A stretch of DNA of 64,000 nucleotides from Clostridium sp. LS. GTDB taxonomy: Bacteria; Bacillota; Clostridia; Clostridiales; Clostridiaceae. Location of the stretch: positions 1 through 64,000 of the forward strand of contig NZ_AUUU01000009.1 in the NCBI RefSeq assembly GCF_002760435.1, given 5' to 3'. The notes beneath the pieces were generated by a model that had not been told where the DNA came from, ran no database searches, and was given only the letters and a program-made list of their open reading frames with translations. Within the stretch, counting starts at the first letter, position 1. Every line of letters starts with the position of its first letter. The position numbers and the translations under genes are program-made. Positions 34,796-45,600 of this stretch are shown here, one piece after another.

Positions 34796-36696
34796 TAAGA
34801 TATACTAATTGTGATAAATGGTTTCCATCAGATGGAATTGAGTTAGAAGATGCCGCGTATGATTCTGTGAAAACAGATACTAATTGTATTGTAATAGCAG
34901 GTCCTGGAGCAGGTAAAACAGAGCTGCTTGCACAAAAGGCATGTTATTTACTGCAGACTAATAAATGTCCAAATCCACAGAAAATATTAGCAATAAGCTT
35001 TAAAAAAGACGCAGCTAGGAATTTGGCTGAACGTGTAGAAAAAAGATGTGGAAAAGATCTGGCTAAAAGATTTGTATCAAGGACTTACGATTCTTTTGCT
35101 AAGCATTTAGTGGATCATTTTAGGATGAGTATACCAGAAAATTATAGACCACCAGCAGAATATAATATTGCATCACATGATGATATTGAACGCTTGATTA
35201 GACAATATGATCTACCTTCTGATATAGAGAATGTTTATGGAATTCATGAAGTAAGTACAGCAGAGTTTATTAGATTCTATCTTACCCAAAATATGCTTCC
35301 TATAAGCAAAGATTATAATAATATAAATGAATGGCTAATTGGGAAGGTATGGCATTCTCTTATAAATGGAGAAAGCTGGTTGACGCCATCGTTAACATTT
35401 CCAATGATATCAAGGCTTGCTGAATATTTATTGAGGTTCAATCCAAGTATTAGAAAAGCTTTAAGGATGACTTACAAATATGTTTTTCTTGATGAGTTTC
35501 AAGATACTACTGAGGTACAATATGATTTGGTTAAGACAGCTTTTTTAGGTTCTAATTCCATATTAACTGCTGTAGGCGATGATAAATAACGTATTATGAA
35601 ATGGGCCGGTGCAATGGAAGATATATTTAATACATATAAGAAGGACTTTACATCAGTACAAAAAGAACTAATTATGAACCATAGATCAGCACCAAGATTA
35701 GTAGCCATTCAAAAGGTTATATCACATGCTATTAATGGCAGAGTAACAGATATAAAAACTAATAAAAAGTGGAATAGAGAAGATGGTATATGTGAAAATT
35801 GGATATTTGATGATGAGAAAGAAGAAGCGGAAATAGTCTGTGAGTCTATAAAAACTTGGCTTGAGGAAGAGGATATTTCTCCAAGGGATATATGTATTAT
35901 TGCAAAACAAAATGTTGATGCTTATAGTAAACTTATTGTAGAAGGGTTAAAACTCAATAATATAAAAGCGAGAAACGAAGCCAATTTACAGGATTTATTG
36001 TCTGATGAGGTTGCTCAAGCAATTTTAAATATAATAATTCTATCTAATGACAAACAAGCTCCTGTACAATGGGTTGAAGTTGTGGAATTATTCAAAATGT
36101 TAAAAGGATATGATGATGATTCAAAAGAAGAGAAGATTATAGATTTAGAAATGGAGCTTACTAAATTTTTGGTGGAGTTAAAATCTTCCTTTGAAACTAC
36201 AGTTAATAAAGAGCAGTTAAAAGAGATAATAAATAGAATTATTAAGTATTTAGGTGAAAGTATTATAAGTGGCATTTTTCCTCAGTATAAAAATTTTACC
36301 AATCTTTATAAATTAATAGATGATTTAACATCAAATCTTTGGAAAGAATATAGTGAGGTTATGGATTGGACTCAGGCAGTAATGGAGTTAAAGGGAGTTA
36401 ACTCTATTCCTATAATGACAATACATAAGAGCAAAGGTCTTGAATATGATACAGTTATTTTTGTAGGTCTTGAAGATGGGGCATTTTGGAGTTTTAGACA
36501 GCAGCAGCAAGAGGATATGTGTGCTTTTTTTGTGGCACTGTCCAGAGCAAAAAGAAGAGCAATCTTCACTTTTAGTAATTTGAGAACTGACAGATTCAAT
36601 AGAACGAGAACTCAGAGCAGAGCTCAGATACGGACGTTTTATGAGTTATTACGTGAATCCCAGGTAGTGGATGAAGTAGCATTTACTGAAACGTAA
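34792..36696 (+). pseudogene. gajB: GajB-like UvrD helicase interrupted by an in-frame stop
   Basis: The reading frame of a UvrD/PcrA-type helicase is complete except for TAA at 35587-35589. Upstream are Walker A IAGPGAGKTELLAQ, FKKDAARNLAERV and the DExQ box FLDEFQDTTE. Downstream, in the same frame, are NHRSAPRLV, MTIHKSKGLEYDTVIFVG and FVALSRAKRR. The stop falls in motif III, VGDDK-stop-RIMKWAGA, where this family has Gln; CAA to TAA is a one-base change. Either Gabija is inactivated here, the codon is read through, or it is a sequencing error. An internal ATG (35596) could make the C-terminal half only. Full length would be 634 residues. Confidence 0.85.
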
Positions 36697-36888
36697 AAGT
36701 TTTATAAATAGACTAATAGAAATTATAAATATTTAAAAATGCCATGTTTTAGCATGCACTATTAAAGAAGGTAAGGTCTAATTAATATTTATTAAAATCA
36801 TATGTTTTAGATCACTTAAAAGTAATTTTTAATTAATCAGATTTTTAAGTAAAAACATACTTTTATGAGAGTAAGGTGAAAGAGAAAA

Positions 36889-37407
36889 GTGGAAGAAGAT
36901 AAAAGAACTATAATATCCCATAGCTACATATTACCAGATAATTTAAGAGGTAGGAGTATTAATGCAAAGATAATACCAACAGTATGTAATTTAGAGAATA
37001 TGCTTAAAAAACTTTTACAAATCAATGGGGATTTTGCTCAGCTCAAACAGTGGGAGAAGAGAAGTTATAAAGCATACCGAATAGAAGATATAAGAAACAG
37101 GATAATGACTTCTCCACATTATTCATGGAAGGATATTATAAGAGAGCATATTTTATCAAGAAGACCGTCTGATTTTGGTGCAAGTGTGATTGATATATAT
37201 TTAGTTGCATATGTAGCAGAAACTTTCGGAGTTGGTAAGGAAGAATTTTTTAAATACGTTAAAAATGCGGGTATTTCTGAAAATGGTAATTCTGCACAAG
37301 CTATATGGCAAGTAGGAAAAGGCGATGGAGTATTTCTTGAAATCCTTAATGATAACGGACAGGTAAGTGACTGGAGTTTTATGATTAAGTGGGTTGAAGG
37401 AAAATAA
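36889..37407 (+). CDS. Hypothetical protein following Gabija
   Basis: 172 aa from GTG 36889 with AAGGTG about 9 bp upstream. Soluble, mostly helical. I see no recognised motif; the middle (WKDIIREHILSRRPSDFG) is basic and could bind nucleic acid. It has no close partner: 190 bp of AT-rich spacer separates it from gajB, and 140 bp separates it from the toxin-antitoxin-like pair. Its place among defence genes suggests a defence or regulatory role, without direct support. Confidence 0.55.
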   Translation: MEEDKRTIISHSYILPDNLRGRSINAKIIPTVCNLENMLKKLLQINGDFAQLKQWEKRSYKAYRIEDIRNRIMTSPHYSWKDIIREHILSRRPSDFGASVIDIYLVAYVAETFGVGKEEFFKYVKNAGISENGNSAQAIWQVGKGDGVFLEILNDNGQVSDWSFMIKWVEGK

Positions 37408-37547
37408 GAGTTGATGTTGGCGCTGAAGAATAATAGTTATAGTTGAGTTATTATATGTATTTTATAATAATTTATAGTAATTTATAATATTTTATTGTAA
37501 AAAAACGCGTTAAGGTGTATATTATATATAAGAAGAGGTAATAATTC

Positions 37548-37880
37548 ATGTTAGAACAATTAGCTGAAAAGATGATCCGCAAAAGAGTCAGTGAGGGAGA
37601 TTTTGATTTTACTAATCATGCTATTGAAAGAATGTCAGAACGTGAAATCGATATTGACAAAGTGTTGGAATGCATTATAAAAGGGAAGACTATAGAGTTT
37701 CAAACTGATAAGAGAACAAATGATATTAAAGTTTTATTTCAGGAGGCAACGGATAAAAGTCCAGAAGTATATACAGTTGTTGCAGCCTTAGAGACTCCTT
37801 TAATTATTACTGTATGCAAGACAAAAGATGAGGCTTGGGAGTGTATTGATAATGTCCTGAAGAGAAGGGGGAAATATTAA
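37548..37880 (+). CDS. DUF4258 toxin-like protein
   Basis: 110 aa with AAGAGGTAA upstream of the ATG. The signature FTNHAIERMSEREID (about 24-38) and a following strand-rich region with KVLFQE and VYTVVA match DUF4258, a BECR/RelE-like fold used by predicted RNase toxins. The His and Arg of HAIERM are the usual candidate active-site residues. The next gene, 2 bp away, encodes a YgiT-type zinc finger plus helix-turn-helix protein, the common partner. Toxin activity is inferred from this pairing. Confidence 0.75.
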   Translation: MLEQLAEKMIRKRVSEGDFDFTNHAIERMSEREIDIDKVLECIIKGKTIEFQTDKRTNDIKVLFQEATDKSPEVYTVVAALETPLIITVCKTKDEAWECIDNVLKRRGKY

Positions 37881-37882
37881 TT

Positions 37883-38326
37883 ATGAGTAAGAAATGTTAT
37901 ATCTGTAACAGTGAGATGGAGAAAAAGACCACATCGATAAATACTGGATGGGGATCTTATAAGTTAACTGTAGATGGTGTTAACGCATATGTATGTCCGC
38001 AATGTGGTGAGGTTACAATCGAAGGTAAAGATGCTATTATGCTGCAAAAGTTAAGTAAAAGCTTAGTTAATGTGGATGAAGAGCAAAAACCTGATATCTT
38101 AAATTTAACTGAAGTAGCAGATCTACTAAGAGTTAGCAACCAAACAATATACAATATGATAAGAGATGGCAGACTAAAAGCCCATAAATTCGGAAGGGAA
38201 TGGAGATTTCTGAGAAAAGATATAGAATCATTTATGGGTGGAGAAGAAGCATATGGCATTGCAGCAAGAGGTAAAACAGGGGAGTTAAATGAAAAAGATG
38301 CTGAGATAATATCTAAATATCTATAG
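37883..38326 (+). CDS. YgiT-type zinc-finger/helix-turn-helix antitoxin-like protein
   Basis: 147 aa. An N-terminal MqsA/YgiT zinc finger (CYIC ... CPQCGE, Cys at about 5, 8, 38 and 41) is followed by an excisionase-like helix-turn-helix (LNLTEVADLLRVSNQTIYNMIRDG, split here by position about 72-100; RLKAHKFGREWRF). A short C-terminal helix follows. MqsA-type antitoxins neutralise an RNase toxin and repress their own promoter. The gene is 2 bp from the DUF4258 gene and 7 bp before an ImmA/IrrE protease gene, so the three likely form one operon. Confidence 0.78.
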   Translation: MSKKCYICNSEMEKKTTSINTGWGSYKLTVDGVNAYVCPQCGEVTIEGKDAIMLQKLSKSLVNVDEEQKPDILNLTEVADLLRVSNQTIYNMIRDGRLKAHKFGREWRFLRKDIESFMGGEEAYGIAARGKTGELNEKDAEIISKYL

Positions 38327-38333
38327 CTTAAGA

Positions 38334-39125
38334 ATGTATTTATATGAAAATAGTCCTGAGCTTTATGCTCAGGATATTCTTTCATCATTAAATTTAACTC
38401 CTCCTGTAGATATTTTTAAAGTATGTGAAGCCTATGATTTAAAGGTCAATTATGAAAATATAAGTTCTGCCGAAGCTCTCTTGATTGTATCTCAAGGAAA
38501 AAAGAACATAATAATAAATGACAGAAAGATTTTATATATACCAAGACAGAGATTTTCTATAGCTCATGAAGTAGGTCATTTTTTTATTCCTTGGCATAGT
38601 AGGAATATGTGTACTTGTACTAATATTGGAGATTTTAGTTCTGATAATTTAGAAGAAAATCAAGCGGATGTTTTTGCATCAGAACTACTAATACCAACAG
38701 ATAAATTACTATCTAAAATTTCGGGGAAAGCAATTTCAATGGAATTAATAAAGGAATTAGCTCAGGAATTTAATGTGTCATTAGGAGCTATGACAAGAAA
38801 GGTAATATCAAATAGTGATGAGAAGATTATAGCTTTGATATATTACAGTAATGGAAGAAAGATAGTTCAAGCAAAGTCATCAAGTTTTGATTTGAATTTA
38901 AAGCCAGGTATTATAAGAGGTTCAGCAGCGAAAGAACTTCTACATAACAGATACAGTAATGAAACAGTAAAAAGAATTTTAAGTTGTGATGTATGGCTAC
39001 AGGAGAATAGCCATGATTTTGAAATAGTAGAGGAATCATTATATCAACCTAATTTTAGTAGGGTATTTACACTGCTAAGAGTTGCTAATGATGCTGATTA
39101 TATGGATGCATTTTTTGATATGTGA
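38334..39125 (+). CDS. ImmA/IrrE-family metallopeptidase
   Basis: 263 aa. The zinc protease motif is FSIAHEVGHFF (HExxH, about residues 78-88), with a downstream acidic ligand in ENQADVFASELLIP (ENxAxxFAxxLL), the family signature. A C-terminal domain of about 110 aa has no recognised motif. ImmA in Bacillus ICEBs1 cleaves a repressor after DNA damage. Here the possible targets are the S24 repressor or the antitoxin just upstream; both are inference. Translation is probably coupled to the previous gene, since the ATG has only a weak ribosome binding site. Confidence 0.87.
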   Translation: MYLYENSPELYAQDILSSLNLTPPVDIFKVCEAYDLKVNYENISSAEALLIVSQGKKNIIINDRKILYIPRQRFSIAHEVGHFFIPWHSRNMCTCTNIGDFSSDNLEENQADVFASELLIPTDKLLSKISGKAISMELIKELAQEFNVSLGAMTRKVISNSDEKIIALIYYSNGRKIVQAKSSSFDLNLKPGIIRGSAAKELLHNRYSNETVKRILSCDVWLQENSHDFEIVEESLYQPNFSRVFTLLRVANDADYMDAFFDM

Positions 39126-39177
39126 TAGATTAATTTCAAATAAACTTAGCAATAGTTATTCAATTATATGTAATTTG

Positions 39178-39213
39178 ACCACGTTAGACAATAATCAATG
39201 ACGTGGTTTTTAT
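39178..39213 (+). terminator. Terminator before the pPIWI-RE module
   Basis: ACCACGT and ACGTGGT with a 16-nt loop, then TTTTTAT. It isolates the toxin-antitoxin/protease operon from the next one. Confidence 0.8.
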
Positions 39214-39257
39214 ATATAAGTTTTTAATACATATTATGGTTAAAGTGGGAGGAAACA

Positions 39258-41645
39258 ATGGGGAAACAATTAAATAGATTAGGATTTAAAATAACTAGCC
39301 AATTTTTAGAAAAGAATAGTTTTAAGAAATTTATATGCAATGAAGAATTAGTTCCATTAATAAGCTTAATTAAATCGTTCTCTAAGGAAGTATTGAAAGA
39401 AGAATGGCGTGCAAATAATGTACTAAAACTACCATATATTTTAAATGCTATAAATCCAGCATATATGGCTTTAAAGGAAACTGATTATGATAAAGAGGTT
39501 ATAGAATTCTATTGCCATGAATCCCTAGAGGAAGAAGAGGAAAATAAAACAATATACTTATTAGCTAATAATATTGAAGAGTTTTTAGAAAAGTATAAAG
39601 CAGATCTTTTAAATTATAATGGTGAAATTAACATTAAGGATATAAGAATTGAACCAAAATATGCAGGTACAGTTGATTATAAAGTTTTATTAGAAAATTT
39701 GACTTTGGTAAAGATGCTGTTTATAAAAGCTTTAGATAGAAAGTCTATTTATATAGGTACAAGTGAAGATGAAAAATATTTAAAAGATGGCAGTAAGATA
39801 CAGTTCTTTCCATCCTATAGCAGACAAATTGGACATTTGCTTATATCCGAAATTATAGACATTGATTTGAATGGTAAAAATGAGAAAATGGCTTTTTATA
39901 TTATTCCTAATATAGAAATTGAAGATGGTGATATATACATATATCCTATGATAGGTGTAAAAAGAGTAGTAACTTATAATAAAGTTAATGCACTAAAGGA
40001 TGGGACAGCTAAATCCTATTCTACACTGATTTTTGATGGAAGTATATATTATTCTCCTAGAGTAAAGTACGGTGAAAAGAAAGGCACATCAAGCAAAGAA
40101 GTACAACTAGTATCAGAGGATTGGAAGCTATATGAGTATATTAAAAAATATAAGGGGATTTCATTTGATGATGTAAAAACACATATAGAGTCTGAGGATA
40201 AAGAAGACATATATTTAATTTATAGTACTAAAATGGGAGGAAAAAATAAATTAAATCCTGGAGTACCTGGCTCAGATAAATTGGATATTTACAACTATAT
40301 ACTTGAAAATATTGAAGGATTAGAACCGCTTCCAGTAGTTGATGAATTAAAAGTAGGGAGACAAGGAGCTGGAGCATTAAACAATAGTGATAAAATTATA
40401 CTTTCAAATACAATTTATAGAAGCCCAAAGACGGATATAGACTTATTGATAATACAACCTTCTGAATCAATGTTATATGAATATACTGAGGATGTTATAG
40501 AGAGTGGAAAGTTAATACAGGATAATGCAGGAATGACTATTAATGCTAATGGATCATATTCTCTAGAGTTGTCAGATGGTAAAATTGTTAACCTACAAAT
40601 AAGAAAAGTGGTATCAACAAAGGGAATTGAAATAAAAAGTGATAATGAAACTGCAGATATAAGGGCAGAAAAGCTATTAGAGGATATAGGTTACCTTGAT
40701 GAAACAAAACTTACGTTAGCATTTATTGATTTAGAAAACATGGGCAAATTAGATGCTAAAAAAATTATAAGAAATGCACTAGACAGTAGAGGAATCATAA
40801 ATCAATTTATTAATGGAAATGAAGGAATCAATGATAATAAGATATGCAGTTCTTTAAGAGACTTGTTTAATGATATTGGATTTGGAAATGCTAATCAAAC
40901 TATATTGGAAAATGAAGTAATATATACACTTCACAAAGCTGATAAAATAAATTTTATTTGTAGATTAGACAACAATAACATAGAAGTGAAAATACCAGCA
41001 ATAACTAATGAATATATGCATATTACTGATATTTATAAATATCTACCCAATTTAAATTCTAGATTACAAGAAGTGGGACAAGTTGATGATATTGCAGTTA
41101 ATTGCTTACTTAAAGATATAAAAGATGAATCACGAGAAGTTTTAGTAATATTAGAGGGTGGAGAAACACAATATAACTCTGTATTACATTATTTGAATCA
41201 AAATATAATTGAAGAAATAAAGCAGAATTGTAGGGATCTAATAACAACAGATTTATTAGGACATCAAGAAATAGTGCAAACTAATGAAGGAAAAATTACT
41301 TTAGGGACAGGCGTTTATAAAGTAAAGGAAGGAACTTATATTTCTATTGGAGATAAAGGGCAGTGCCAGGTTACAGTAGAGGCATCAAAAATAAGAAGAT
41401 GGACCAACTCACATAATAAGGTTTCTATTGGAGCAAAAATTCAATATCAAGATAGAATTGCTTACAAGATAATAACGCATAATGACAAGGAAAATCAGAA
41501 TTTATGCAACTTAGTACACAAGTTAAGACTATCATTAACAAGACACTCCCATCTAAATAGATGTATTACAACAGATTATATATTAGGATTAGAGAAAAAT
41601 ATTAAAGATAATCCGTATACTAATCCAGAAGATACTAATGTATAA
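39258..41645 (+). CDS. pPIWI-RE family Piwi/RNase H-like protein
   Basis: 795 aa; GGGAGG before the ATG. The N-terminal 300 aa have no nameable domain; a middle domain (about 300-420) may be the MID-like part. The C-terminal RNase H-like PIWI domain shows LAFIDLENMGKLDAKKIIRNA and SRGIINQFI (about 493-525), CSSLRDLFNDIGF, and a basic end CNLVHKLRLSLTRHSHLN. The QFI segment followed by LRDLFNDIGF is what I remember of pPIWI-RE proteins, whose conserved Arg and Glu give the name. The genes after it, an REase-fold protein and a DinG-like helicase, are the module's predicted partners. These proteins are proposed to bind guide nucleic acid or R-loops of invaders; experimental evidence is scarce. 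Confidence 0.75.
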   Translation: MGKQLNRLGFKITSQFLEKNSFKKFICNEELVPLISLIKSFSKEVLKEEWRANNVLKLPYILNAINPAYMALKETDYDKEVIEFYCHESLEEEEENKTIYLLANNIEEFLEKYKADLLNYNGEINIKDIRIEPKYAGTVDYKVLLENLTLVKMLFIKALDRKSIYIGTSEDEKYLKDGSKIQFFPSYSRQIGHLLISEIIDIDLNGKNEKMAFYIIPNIEIEDGDIYIYPMIGVKRVVTYNKVNALKDGTAKSYSTLIFDGSIYYSPRVKYGEKKGTSSKEVQLVSEDWKLYEYIKKYKGISFDDVKTHIESEDKEDIYLIYSTKMGGKNKLNPGVPGSDKLDIYNYILENIEGLEPLPVVDELKVGRQGAGALNNSDKIILSNTIYRSPKTDIDLLIIQPSESMLYEYTEDVIESGKLIQDNAGMTINANGSYSLELSDGKIVNLQIRKVVSTKGIEIKSDNETADIRAEKLLEDIGYLDETKLTLAFIDLENMGKLDAKKIIRNALDSRGIINQFINGNEGINDNKICSSLRDLFNDIGFGNANQTILENEVIYTLHKADKINFICRLDNNNIEVKIPAITNEYMHITDIYKYLPNLNSRLQEVGQVDDIAVNCLLKDIKDESREVLVILEGGETQYNSVLHYLNQNIIEEIKQNCRDLITTDLLGHQEIVQTNEGKITLGTGVYKVKEGTYISIGDKGQCQVTVEASKIRRWTNSHNKVSIGAKIQYQDRIAYKIITHNDKENQNLCNLVHKLRLSLTRHSHLNRCITTDYILGLEKNIKDNPYTNPEDTNV

Positions 41646-41657
41646 GGGGTGAAATAA

Positions 41658-42692
41658 GTGGATTTAAAAAAGATTAGGCACGAAGATCTTTTAAAAATAA
41701 TAAACCATATTAAAAACGATAAAACAGGAATTGATGAGTACAAGGATTTAAATTATTACTATAAATTAATGTACAAATATTTGCCGAGTAAAGATATAGT
41801 TGATTTTATAAACAATCTAATAAACATTCCCGTTTGTGAATATGTTGATAAGATTGATAAAGATATTTCATTACTAGATTCAGATGGAACTTTAAATTCC
41901 TATTGGGATGAATGGCACATAAGGCTTACAAGCCAAGGACGTCAGGATGATATAAGGTTTGAAAAATTTAGACAGAAGTGTTTTGAATTGTGGAATATAG
42001 ACAAGCAGGCAGCTGAAGAACTTTACAGGATAACGCGTACGTATATTATTGAAAATCCAATTATTGAAAGCGCTGATGAAATAAAATATATTTTTATAAA
42101 TTCAAAGAAATCAATACCGGTTTTATATAGAAACCTTGCCATCGAATATGTAAGAGATTGTTACGATATATTAAAGATTAAGAAAGAGTTTAAAGTGTGC
42201 AGCTGTTGTGGTTATGTAAAGAATATAGATTCTGATATGGTAATCCATAGACTGTGCAATCCTAAATACGAAGATAACATATTTAATAGAGGTACTTTAA
42301 TAGTAAAGCCTGAGATTTTCTACTCAATAATTAATCCAGGAAGATTTGAATACGAGGTTTTCAATGCTCTTTTGAAATCAGGATTTGACGCTACTATATT
42401 TCCCGAAATAGAAAAAGATGGAGATATACTAGTTAATATATATGGCAAACAAATATATTTAGATATGAAAGCCTACAATTATGCTGAAAATTTATATAGT
42501 GAATTGACTAATAATAAGACTTTAAAAGATAAATATCGTAATAGATGGATTGTAGTTCCTGATTTGTATTATAAGGAACAGATGGAGTTCATAGGGCATT
42601 TGTTAAGAGCTGGTGGTAGTAGATTATATAATATTGAAGATTTATTAAATAAATTAAAAAGAGTTGCAGGGGAAGGTAAGAATTTATGTTAA
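41658..42692 (+). CDS. REase-fold protein of the pPIWI-RE module
   Basis: 344 aa from GTG 41658 (AAGGGGTGA upstream), 12 bp after the PIWI gene. The N-terminal two thirds is helical. A small zinc-binding knuckle, CSCCGYVKN ... HRLCNP, lies at about 177-203. The nuclease core at about 224-275 reads FEYEVFNALLKSGFDATIFPE, then GDILVNIYGKQIYLDMKAY: Glu, Asp and DxK arranged as in restriction-endonuclease-fold enzymes. It should cut DNA targeted by the Piwi-like subunit. Its last 7 bp overlap the helicase gene. Confidence 0.78.
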   Translation: MDLKKIRHEDLLKIINHIKNDKTGIDEYKDLNYYYKLMYKYLPSKDIVDFINNLINIPVCEYVDKIDKDISLLDSDGTLNSYWDEWHIRLTSQGRQDDIRFEKFRQKCFELWNIDKQAAEELYRITRTYIIENPIIESADEIKYIFINSKKSIPVLYRNLAIEYVRDCYDILKIKKEFKVCSCCGYVKNIDSDMVIHRLCNPKYEDNIFNRGTLIVKPEIFYSIINPGRFEYEVFNALLKSGFDATIFPEIEKDGDILVNIYGKQIYLDMKAYNYAENLYSELTNNKTLKDKYRNRWIVVPDLYYKEQMEFIGHLLRAGGSRLYNIEDLLNKLKRVAGEGKNLC

Positions 42693-45600
42693 GAATGAAC
42701 TTTACTCGACTATGCAGTAAAAAGTATGAAGATGAGTATGAAAATGCATTTGGAGATATAGTAAAACATCCTATGAAGCTAAGTGGCAAAAACAGGCAAC
42801 AAGATACTAAGATAAAGCTGTTTTTATATTCTGAATTATTAATGTTTACAGCATACAAGGTATACGAAAGGCCTTTTACTATAGATGAGATGTTAGTATT
42901 ATTTTCAGGAGTTCATTGCAATTTTATAGATATAGATATTAAAAAAGATAGATTTATAATACAAGCACATACTTTTTTAGCTAGCCATGAAGATGAATGG
43001 AATAAGCGAGCACTGCTAACACATTTCTATTTTATTCAGAAGGATCATAATACAAAGATAATACAAATGTTTAAAGCAGATCAAGATTTATTAAAGAACA
43101 AGGAAGCTAAAATTTATTTTAATGATAGTTTTTCTGGTTTTAAAGATAGATTAGAAAAATATAATGCTGTTCTTACTGATCCACAATATATAAGACTTAT
43201 CCCTATGGAAGGAGATAATGAGGAGCATATTTTAACAGAGTACTTAGAATGCAGAATAAAAGAAAAGAAATCTTATGATGTTTATGAGAAAGTTAAACAA
43301 AGCTTGAAATCAATAAACAATGACTTTGTTAATTCTATGGGTAAGCACTATCCTGATAATTACAAATTAATAGGATTAAAAGAAGTGAATAAGCCATTAC
43401 CACATTTATTGCATATAGCAGGCAAAACAGGTGATGGTAAATCTGTTCTATTTGATATTTATATTAAGAAATTGGTTTCACAAGGATTGAAGGTTCTATA
43501 TGTAACAGACACACATGCTCCAAATAGTATAAATACTAAACTAAAGCTAGATGATTTGGGTCTAGATACTACAATTATAATGGGAAAAGAAAGAAGCAAG
43601 CACATTAACAAATTCATTAGTACACAGGAAGGAAAGTCTATACCTGAACTGATAATGAAATATCCAGACTTATTTTCAAATATAGATTACACCTGTTATA
43701 ACATTGAATATTTGGAATGTAAGAGTTGTGAGAAGAAAGAACAATGTGGCTTTTATAATATGTACAAGAGATTACCAAAGACACAAGTAGTTATAACCAC
43801 ACCGTTTAACCTGATAGATTCAATAGCGGCTGCAAAAGTAGATAAGTATCGAAGAAGCATGTATGAGATTTTAAGCATTTGGGCTGATGTAATATTATTT
43901 GATGAAGCTGACAAGCTACAGACAATAGGTGATGATAGATTGATTTCTTCAACAGAAGTATATTCATTAGATACTATAGAAAGAAGCAATAAGCAACACT
44001 TAGAAGGATTTTTAAAAATTCTTTATAATGCAATAACTAGAAAGAATATTGTAACTGATGATTATGTAAGAAGATTTAAGACTATTGTAAATAACTATGA
44101 TAGAGAGATAGATTTATTACATATGTTATTTTTGGCTGATGAGGGAAGCGGATTAGTACGAAAAGAATATGGAGGTAAAAATTTCACTATTAGACAGTTA
44201 ATTGACGATTGGAGTGAAGAATATATTTCCTCTATTGTAGCTGATAATGGTAGCAAAGAATTAGATATATCGCAGTATAATAATAGATTTTATGCTTTGC
44301 TTACTTATAGAATCGATAATATACGTTCAAAATATATAAATTATTTATTAACCATATATGAAGATAGTGATATAGAAATAGATAGTACTTTTAATGAGAT
44401 TTTTGACAGGTATAGAAAAGAAGTAAGTAATTTGGAGCTATCAGAAGAAGAATTAAATAATTTAATTGATGGTAATGACATAGATACCGGTAAAATAAAA
44501 GTTAATTTTAAGAAAAAGAGAAAAGTAGGAACGGCCAAAAGAAATGAAATGCTTACATTTATATTATTATTAAGCTCGATAGACAACTACCTAAATAGGA
44601 TATATGATCTAATAAAACCAGTTTTAGATAGTTTGGCAAACGATCATAATTATATAAGTATTTCAACAAATGCACAGAACCATCTGTTGGCGCCTAAAGC
44701 TTTAATAAGAGATGCTGATGGTTTTAGAATAAATATTGATAAAAATGGTACTAAGTTAATTAAAAATAGTTATAGCGGGATAGGCAGGGAGATTTTATTT
44801 GAGAATCCTAGGGCGGTAGCTAGAATTTATAATTTTCAACAACCATTTACAATATTAACATCAGCTACTTCAGCTGGAACAGAATCATCTAAGTATAACT
44901 TAAAATATCCAGTAACTCATCTCTTAAAAAGAGAGGGAAGTGATTATAGAAAAGTAAATGTCAAGTGTCATATATTTTATAAAGGTGATACACCAATCTC
45001 TGTATCAGGAGTTGAAATAGATAATCAGATCAATGCTTTGAAAAATCTAACTCAAGAGATTAATAAAAACTTAATTGCAAAAAGATCTAAAGATATAGAT
45101 ACTGGTATACTGATATCCACTTCTTCGTATGCTAATGCAAAAGCTATTGGAGAAGAGTTGATAAAAGTAGGACATAATGCAAAGATACTTTATCATGAGC
45201 TCATGGGTGACTACGATCCTAATATTCATATAACAAAGCTGGATATAGAAAAGAGGGCCTGTGAAGCTGACATATTTATTGCAGTAAATATAATAATAGA
45301 GCGTGGATTTAATGTAGTAAATGACAAAGGCGAATCATATTTCAGAGACATTATAATTATGAACAGGGCTTTGCCTTCACCAAATGATATTTTAGAATCA
45401 ACAAGTTATTTTCATAAGGAGTTAAATAAATCATCTATTGGATCATCATATAGAGAGATTAAAAGAAACATGTATAAGCTGCACAAGGAGTTAAGACATT
45501 TTAAGGGGTTTAGAAGAGCTCCTCAATATATAAAAGACTCTATAGCGGGAAATACATTAGTTCAGCTGAAGCAATTATCAGGAAGAGGCCAAAGAGGGGG

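Noticed and set aside
35596-36696. Independent second helicase gene starting at ATG 35596
   Set aside because: In frame with the upstream half, lacks Walker A and any ribosome binding site, and joins at a motif III residue; better explained as one gene with a nonsense codon.
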